DNA of 64,000 nt. Origin: Helicoverpa zea. Taxonomy: Eukaryota; Arthropoda; Insecta; Lepidoptera; Noctuidae. Shown here piece after piece: positions 58,386 through 64,000 of the stretch. The translations under genes and the position numbers were made by a program. The stretch covers positions 1,860,001 through 1,924,000 of the forward strand of contig NC_061474.1 in NCBI RefSeq assembly GCF_022581195.2, read 5' to 3'. The notes under the pieces were generated by a model. It ran no database searches, was not told the origin of the DNA, and worked only from the letters and a program-made list of their open reading frames with translations. Position 1 is the stretch's first letter; each line of letters starts with the position of its first letter.

Positions 58386-58600
58386 TTGCGATCTGAAGAG
58401 CCTATTTAGGAAAGTCAGGGAGTTAAGTGTTCTTTTCTTTCTGTAAGATAATAATCGGTGAACAACATAAAAAAAAAGATCCCGACGAATTCAGAACCTC
58501 CTCCTTTTTGGGAAGTCGGTTAAAAAAGGGCTCGCGATCAAAAACGCCTAGTTAGGAAATTGTCAGGGAACTAACTGTTCCTTTCTTACTGTAAGATAAC
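58376..58600 (+). repeat. Imperfect direct repeat with a dispersed tail between copies
   Basis: Copy 1 (58376-58452) and copy 2 (58522-58600) both read AAAAAAGGGCT(T/C)GCGATC and end (C)TGTAAGATAA. Between them GATCCCGACGAATTCAGAAC with CTCCTCCTTTTTGGGAAGTC is a dispersed repeat also seen at 48510-48558. Confidence 0.65.
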
Positions 58601-58904
58601 TTTACAGTGAATTGGAATATCTAGATACGAAGGTGAAGGTGAGGCACTGGAATTAACAACAAAAGGTAGTTGTCAAGTTAAGTCTATGAGTCTTTTGTGC
58701 GCAAAACAGGATCTGTAGCTACTTGAGTATTGTTCTAAATATACAGTTCTGAGTTAAATGTAAGGATAGCTGTTTCCCAGAGGGAACAATCTTCACATTC
58801 ATTTTACAAGTTTAGTAGTGGTAGTCATTTAGTATTTTACAAGTTTGATTTCTTCCGGGTTTTTCTAGAATTTATCTTAGTTTAAAGTTTTAGTTTGCAA
58901 CTAG

Positions 58905-58990
58905 AATGAAACCTATTTATAATTTTTGACGTTCATAAATGCTTGTAAAGGCCTAAATTAAATAAATTATTTGACTTTGACTTTGAAGTT
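58905..58990 (+). repeat. Non-LTR retrotransposon 3' tail
   Basis: TTGACGTTCATAAATGCTTG with TAAAGGCC, ending AATAAATTATTTGACTTTGA with CTTTGAAG. A tail form I recognise from noctuid LINE elements. Confidence 0.5.
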
Positions 58991-60330
58991 TTTTTAGAAT
59001 CACGCTTTTTGCAGTTTTATGTAATGTAACTAGGTACATAGAGTAGTTTTACACGACTACGCCAAACAGGATGATAATGTTTTTTGTAATATCAAAATGA
59101 ACTAATAATATTTTTTTAACTACTTACCCGCTATCAACATTTCACATCTTACTTAACATCGAAATTAAACGTGTTAGTAACAAAATACTACGAAATTGAT
59201 ATCTATTAAATTAACGATTGCATCGTTTTGATAGTAATTTCGTTAATTTTAATCAATGTAATGAAATCTTTTATACGATATCTAGTGGATTATTGATATA
59301 CTGTCTATGGGTACGGCAGTTTTAATTACTACAAATTTAGATAAACAGTTTCATATAGGTTTCATATGATTCTCGTTTTTAAGAATAGGTATTTATTTAA
59401 GGTAGGTAAAATTTTGTATATTGTACCTCCCCCAAGAAAAATCTACGACGAACAAAGTTAGAATGTTCCAGCACAATATTTTTTAAAAAGTGGGTAGTCA
59501 ATTTCACGTCGATGGGAAATATTTTCTTTTGTATGATGGAAGTCGAGTTTATGATATTTTCGCTTACATTGGTACTTTATAAATGCAATTGGAAAATGTG
59601 GATTCATAGATCTCTATACATTTGATTAATTGAAGGGTTCAATTAGTGAAAGGTTTCTCCTTATTTATTTTTTTACAAGATGCAGAAAAATGTAGATTAT
59701 GATTTTTTACTGAATCTAACGGTACCCAAAGCAAGGTAATTTTGTGAATACAATAATCAGATCGAGTGCCTTTCTCGTCATCGTTAGCAAACAAAGCTTA
59801 CTTTGTGGTCTGGTCTTCTCTAACCTACCTTACGGAATAAAAAAAAATCTGTGGTCGTAACAGTAATTTACGATCAGCCACAAAATGTTAGTATTATCTA
59901 ACAATTACAATAACATTGAGTAGGAATTGAACGAATAACGAACGTAACAGACATTTTCTGTGCTTTTGCCAAAATTCTAAGATATCGTAAAATCAATAAA
60001 ATCGCGTTCGCTACTCTTGCGAAACTTGAACACTATTGCATTTTCCGATGACATTTTCGAAAAAATATCTGCGGGCGTAGGCACTCTCTAAATATTTAGC
60101 AGTATATTTTTTTTTTCTAAAAGTAAGATGGAAATTTTAAAAGATATTCTAAAAAATATTTTAAGCTACCTCCGTCCATTATAATGTAAGAAAAAAAGCT
60201 CTCTAAAAAGTAAAAATAAAAAAAGTATACGTTTTCTAATTTCTGCAAATCAATACAGTCATAGGTACTAAAAATCATTTTACTAAGTAAATACGAATAA
60301 AAAAACATTAAAAAAATATTTTTTACTCAC
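58991..60330. other. AT-rich non-coding stretch
   Basis: No coding exon or repeat recognised. It may be the start of the transporter's 5' intron if the exon at 60331-60387 belongs to that gene. Confidence 0.4.
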
Positions 60331-60387
60331 CAAATCCAAAAATAAAATGTCAAAATAAAATTAAATTAATAACAAAACACAATCACT
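60331..60387 (-). other. Candidate untranslated first exon (possibly of the sugar transporter)
   Basis: Read on the minus strand, a consensus arthropod initiator TCAGT (60389-60385) is followed 57 nt later by a strong donor TTTG|GTGAGT (intron from 60330). The exon has no usable ATG-initiated frame. The nearest minus-strand acceptor of a gene lacking its 5' exon is the transporter exon at 43390, about 17 kb away. The link is inference. Confidence 0.35.
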
Positions 60388-60502
60388 GAACACGAGCAAT
60401 AATATTTGAAAAGCCGATTTTTATAAAATTATATAACGAGATTTGGCGCGGAGTATCGGACAGCCAACGCGCGCAGCGTCCGAACAATTTGGGAGCACTG
60501 GC
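60385..60502 (-). promoter_or_regulatory. Candidate core promoter: initiator, TATA box and CpG-rich upstream block
   Basis: TCAGT initiator at 60389-60385; TATAAAA at 60425-60419, 38 bp upstream of the initiator A, slightly further than the usual 30; then a CpG-dense block at 60446-60502 (CCAACGCGCGCAGCGTCCGA on the plus strand) in an otherwise AT-rich region. TATA is near-palindromic here, so plus-strand initiation is also possible. Confidence 0.4.
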
Positions 60503-61447
60503 CGAATTAAAAAAAAGTACCGACGTTATTTTGTTTGTGCGTTGGTGCGTATGTTATGCAACCTCTTTTTTAAAAAAACCGATTTGACATTCAAATTCAC
60601 CCTCACAAATAGAACCTTATATCATGAAACTCGATTTAAAATTACCTGGTTAAGTTTTGAGCTCGGTATTTATAGGCAACTTTTCCCGTATTTTGTGTGA
60701 CGTGATAGGGAGGCGTGTTGCCGGTCAGGCACGCAGGAAATATTCGTGTTCAGCTACTACAGGAAAGTCCATAGGACAAGCCCCCGACCTGACGCAATAT
60801 TCATTGAAATCAGTATTTTTAATCCATGCGTCATCTAGGTACGTCAACGGGCATTTGGTCTGCTCTAATGATGGTTTAAGAAGTTTGTATCAGAATTGTA
60901 TCAGTTTTTGCACGTATAAAATGTGCTTGAACTTATAATAGGTAGGAAGGTCTTGAACCTGGACTTATTAGGGGGTCAAATTGGCTATATTAGCTACCTA
61001 TCTACATCTATTATTTAGGCATCTACTAGTAGGTCAGGAGAGATATATGGCAGTATCTAATTATAATACAAGTCAGTCAATTCAGGCGGGAATTGTTCAA
61101 TGTCATGGACATATTCATGAGTCACTTTGTTTATAATTAGGTTAACAGATATTTATATATAACTTTGGTACCTGCCTACATTTTATAATATTACAATTGG
61201 AGTCTTTGTATAAGTATAAATATCTCCCATTTGGGCATAGGTACAATTTAAGACAGGTTTTTTATAATGTAAGAAAGTAAAGTTATGATGATTTTACATA
61301 AGGATGATACTACAATGAATAATACAGATTTTTCTCAGGAAACCTATGTATATGAACTATGATTTTTCCAGCTTAGATATTCCAGGTGGGTAAATCTTAG
61401 TCATGCTCCTGTGCGATTCACAATATGAATAGGTAAGTCATCGTCTG
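60503..61447. other. Non-coding stretch
   Basis: Two overlapping frames at 60443-60700 and 60657-60938 lack domains, codon bias or a good start. I do not call them. Confidence 0.35.
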
Positions 61448-61640
61448 CATCATCATGTGCCCAGCCCTTGCACGACTAAGTTGGTGTTAGCTTACAGGCC
61501 AGATACCACTGTGTACCAGGGTTTTACTAGGAGCAACTGCTTACCTATCTTCTGAACAGTCTTCTGTTATACGAGCAACCCGATACCCTTCTCGTTACAA
61601 TGGTAAGACTGGTTATCGGACTTTCTGGCTTGTATTTACA
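61448..61640 (-). mobile_element. SINE (family A) body, diverged
   Basis: CATCATGTGCCCAGCCCTTG, GACTAAGTTGGTGTTAGCTT, ACGAGCAACCCGATACCCTT, TGGTAAGACTGGTTATCGGA with CTTTCTGGCTTG. Confidence 0.6.
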
Positions 61641-61699
61641 CGACTGACAGAGAAATACTTTTAATTGACATCCTGGCAGCACCCACCAATTAAACGTAC

Positions 61700-61800
61700 C
61701 TTCCAAATCACGGAGGACCTAGCTCGTCATGGCAAGATGGTCACCCATCCACGACTTTAACCGTACCAATGGAGTTGGGCCTCGGAAGTCGGGCCCCTCA
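61700..61800 (-). repeat. 5S-rRNA-like fragment upstream of a SINE body
   Basis: On the minus strand GGATGGGTGACCATCTTG resembles the 5S rRNA segment GGATGGGTGACCGCCTGG, and CGACTTCCGAGGCCCAACTC loosely resembles the 5S GAAGTTAAGCAAC region. It lies just 5' of the SINE body at 61448-61640 on the same strand, where a Pol III head would be expected. The similarity is short and could be fortuitous. Confidence 0.35.
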
Positions 61801-62607
61801 CGTAATTTGCAAATTGAGCTTCAAGCAGGTTTAGCCACAAATTAACATAAATATTTAAATAACTGGGTGTTGTAAAAATAAATCCAATTTAATTGGGTAC
61901 ATATTACCTGAATATTAATAGTTAATTTTAGCTAAAGTGATGAATATTCAGAAGCTTAACTAAATTGGTTACACTGCCATCTATCGGAGAGCTTACTTAA
62001 TACTGACATAGTGAGGGATTGCAGTGGAGATTTTATTAGGCACCTTGCGAATGTGTTAATTTTCAGTTGGTGATATAACTAATGGTTGCGATTGCGAAAA
62101 TAATGGTTGTAGTACCTCATTCTTCTTGTAGATGAAAAACAAATAAACACACGATATTGACAACCGACTATTTATTTATTTTTTCTATTTTACGTACTGA
62201 TGGATTTTAAGTGTGTTAAAGCGCCTACCACATTTTAAAAGCTACTAATTGCACTTACGCTCTTGATAGCCATGTTTTTGAGCTGAAAACGATGAACGTT
62301 CAAAATATCCTTATATAAGTTAATAGCGAGGGACCAGCTTGTGGACAAATTATGGAGATCTAGAACTGATACAGTTGAAATTGTCGGCGTTACAGGCCAG
62401 TGGAAGATTAGCCAGAACTAGTGACTATATGATTTAATCACCAATGGACTCCACATATTATAGTTTCTAGTTTTGGTAGACTCTAGTATTGAATCTAGCT
62501 TAATTAATCTATTGGCTAAGAAAAAGTTGTGTCAAACTTTCTTATAAGTAAATGCTACTATTCCGTTAACGAATACCTAAATGATAAAAATATAAAGACA
62601 TAAACAG
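61801..62607. other. Non-coding stretch
   Basis: Nothing recognised. Confidence 0.4.
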
Positions 62608-62658
62608 TCACACACACATACACACACACACACACCCACATATACGCGCACACACACA
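62608..62658 (+). repeat. (CA)n microsatellite, imperfect
   Basis: CACACACACATACACACACA repeats interrupted by CCCACATATACGCG. An A-rich run (62690-62731) follows. Confidence 0.9.
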
Positions 62659-62731
62659 GCTTCCAAGTTTACAGTGTAGATTAAGTGTTTAAAAAAAAAA
62701 TAAAAAATAAAAAAAAAACCTTTAAAATAAA

Positions 62732-63138
62732 AATATGTAACTTATTTGCCTATATAACTACTTTAGTCTTAGTCAACAATAATAAGTAACATAGCCGATA
62801 AGAGCTTCCTCTCTCCTATCCCACTTATTTTGCTGTGCCCGACAGGGTCCATGTGAACTATATATAAGACTACCACCTAAGAATACACATGGAGAGCAAA
62901 TAAAGTATTGAGTATTGGGTACTTTAGACTATTTTTGCGTTATCAAGCTTTGTATCCAGCTAGAGTAAGATGGAATAGGATGCAATGCGAGGGAGAAAAC
63001 GGTAAGTATGTACAAAAAATAACAACCATTTTAAGAAATGTCGATTAAGTATATTTACTGAAGAATACTTACAAACTACGCTGATAACATGAATCAGTGA
63101 CAAAGAATATAAAATTAAAGAAACTTAAAGACACGGCG
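62732..63138. other. Non-coding stretch
   Basis: GCAAATAAAGTATTGAGTAT at about 62898 resembles a retroelement end; otherwise nothing. Confidence 0.35.
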
Positions 63139-63259
63139 AGTTGCAACATTTAACTATAACGATAACCGAACCATTTTCAGTTATAAATCGGCGATTTGAC
63201 TATTGGCCATTTCACGGCTGGTTATGGTTTGGTTATCGTTATAGTTAAATTGTGTAACT
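63139..63259 (-). mobile_element. MITE (family G), copy 2, 121 bp
   Basis: AGTTGCAACATTTAACTATA with ACGATAACCGAACC on the left; right end reverse-complemented AGTTACACAATTTAACTATA with ACGATAACC. The interior, read on the minus strand, matches copy 1 at 14328-14449 (TCGCCGATTT, ACTGAAAATGGTTCGGTT). Confidence 0.75.
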
Positions 63260-63617
63260 CAACCTTAGATAGGCACCTATTTTACCTATTTAATGGAATA
63301 ATGAAAAGAAAAATAATACATTATTGACGCTTATACCTACTATGAAGGTCATTCCTCATTGTATGCTTAAAAATAATATAGGTATCAAGGAAATAACAAA
63401 ACAAAAATTCTGAAAAATCAATACGCTGACTAACATACTTTTTTTGCAGGTATGCCTATGGTAAATCTGCTATAAATTATACATGACAACTCTTAATAAA
63501 ACTAAGTTCTAAAGATATTTAGTCTTTTCTTTTAATCACAAATATAATTTCAAATACAGGAAAAAACGTACTTTGTGTACTTTCTTACAGCAACTAAAAG
63601 TCTTCTTTACGAAAATC
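63260..63617. other. Non-coding, downstream of the zinc-finger gene
   Basis: AT-rich; nothing recognised. Confidence 0.4.
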
Positions 63618-63623
63618 TTTATT
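63618..63623 (-). terminator. Candidate poly(A) signal of the gene ending at 63775
   Basis: AATAAA on the minus strand about 155 nt after the stop codon; the nearest canonical signal on that strand. Confidence 0.45.
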
Positions 63624-63774
63624 TATGTATTACCTTTGAAATACTTAGCGCAAATCATCATAAAAAAACAAGTACTCTCAGCTAATTGCTCTGAAAGTCC
63701 CCTTCGCCGATGTTAGACTTTTTTGCCAAAGTTTTCACAGTACTTAGTTACTGAAATATACCAAAAAGAGTAGC

Positions 63775-64000
63775 CTAATGTCTGTTGACTACCATAAATC
63801 TCTTAAACAACTCGTCCAAATGCGCCTGGGTAATTTGAAACCTTTGGTCTGTTTTCGTCAACTGTTTTCGGAGATATTCTTCGGAGCTGGCCCGTTCCTT
63901 CTTGTGTTCGTAAGAAGTTAAATGGTCGTCTATCATGTCATCCCAATCGTCTTCCGTGATGTTGCAAAACCCGCAATGGTAAACATCTGGCTTTATCTGC
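63775..64000 (-). CDS. C-terminal exon of a C2H2-type zinc-finger protein (partial)
   Basis: An open minus-strand frame enters from the right edge (codons in register from 63999) and ends at TAG 63777-63775, giving 74 residues. It has balanced codon use in AT-rich surroundings. It starts with a C2H2-like finger, YHCGFCN...DDHLTSYEHKKE: C-x2-C, then two His separated by five residues. The spacer is longer than in classical TFIIIA fingers and acidic (EDDWDDMIDD). An alpha-helical, charged tail follows and ends FKRFMVVNRH. This looks like a nucleic-acid- or protein-binding finger; I do not recognise the family. Its relation to the transporter cluster is unknown; it is on the same strand, with its 3' end facing the candidate promoter region at 60.4 kb. 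Confidence 0.65.
   Translation of the reverse strand, partial: QIKPDVYHCGFCNITEDDWDDMIDDHLTSYEHKKERASSEEYLRKQLTKTDQRFQITQAHLDELFKRFMVVNRH

Noticed and set aside
63441..63470. TTTTTTTGCAG|GTATG plus-strand acceptor-like site
   Set aside because: No coding frame follows; likely chance in T-rich DNA.

Overview
This is nuclear DNA of a lepidopteran, most likely a noctuid moth. The evidence is an AT-rich background, GT-AG introns, arthropod-type promoter motifs, and dense dispersed repeats of kinds I recognise from noctuid genomes (a SINE body ending in GGTTAGACTGGAAGCC, RTE-like tails, many short inverted-repeat elements). There is no sign of bacterial gene organisation. Species cannot be named from sequence alone.

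Layout. (1) 1-6.4 kb: gene-poor; it holds a SINE nested in an older inverted-repeat element, an inverted-repeat element at 1356-1966, and a 1.46-kb foldback element at 3227-4691 with 206-bp arms around a GC-rich core. (2) 6375-6492, minus: a coding exon that starts a protein and stops at a phase-1 donor. It matches the first coding exon of the sugar transporter further right in length class, phase and end sequence, so it is probably the 5' end of a paralogue that runs off the left edge. (3) 7-24 kb: intergenic or intronic DNA full of repeats and palindromes. (4) 24.5 kb, plus: an exon with four of the six cysteines of a Kunitz inhibitor domain. (5) 29348-29710, plus: an intronless 120-aa coiled-coil ORF. 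(6) 32046-43356, minus: the one complete protein-coding gene, six coding exons in perfect phase, encoding a 501-aa MFS sugar porter of the facilitated trehalose transporter (Tret1-like) type; its introns hold SINEs, RTE-like tails and a 207-bp segmental duplication. (7) 43.4-60.3 kb: probably its long 5' intron, if the TATA/initiator plus GTGAGT donor at 60.33-60.43 kb (minus) is its first exon. This stretch includes a 1,864-bp composite element at 49551-51414, flanked by an exact 9-bp direct repeat and built of two interleaved inverted-repeat pairs (A-B-A'-B'). (8) 60.5-63.7 kb: repeats, a (CA)n microsatellite, and a second copy of the inverted-repeat element seen at 14.3 kb. (9) 63775-64000, minus: the last exon of a gene entering from the right, ending in a C2H2-like zinc finger and an acidic/charged tail.

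How the genes relate. The two transporter exons share strand, intron phase and a terminal QY-A motif, so the locus looks like a tandem cluster of sugar transporters transcribed leftwards. Kunitz, coiled-coil and zinc-finger genes show no functional link to it. The most unusual content is the foldback elements: two different AT-rich palindromic elements carry the same GC-rich module of about 300 bp (three copies in the window), and one of them has an arm order that a simple terminal-inverted-repeat element does not explain.
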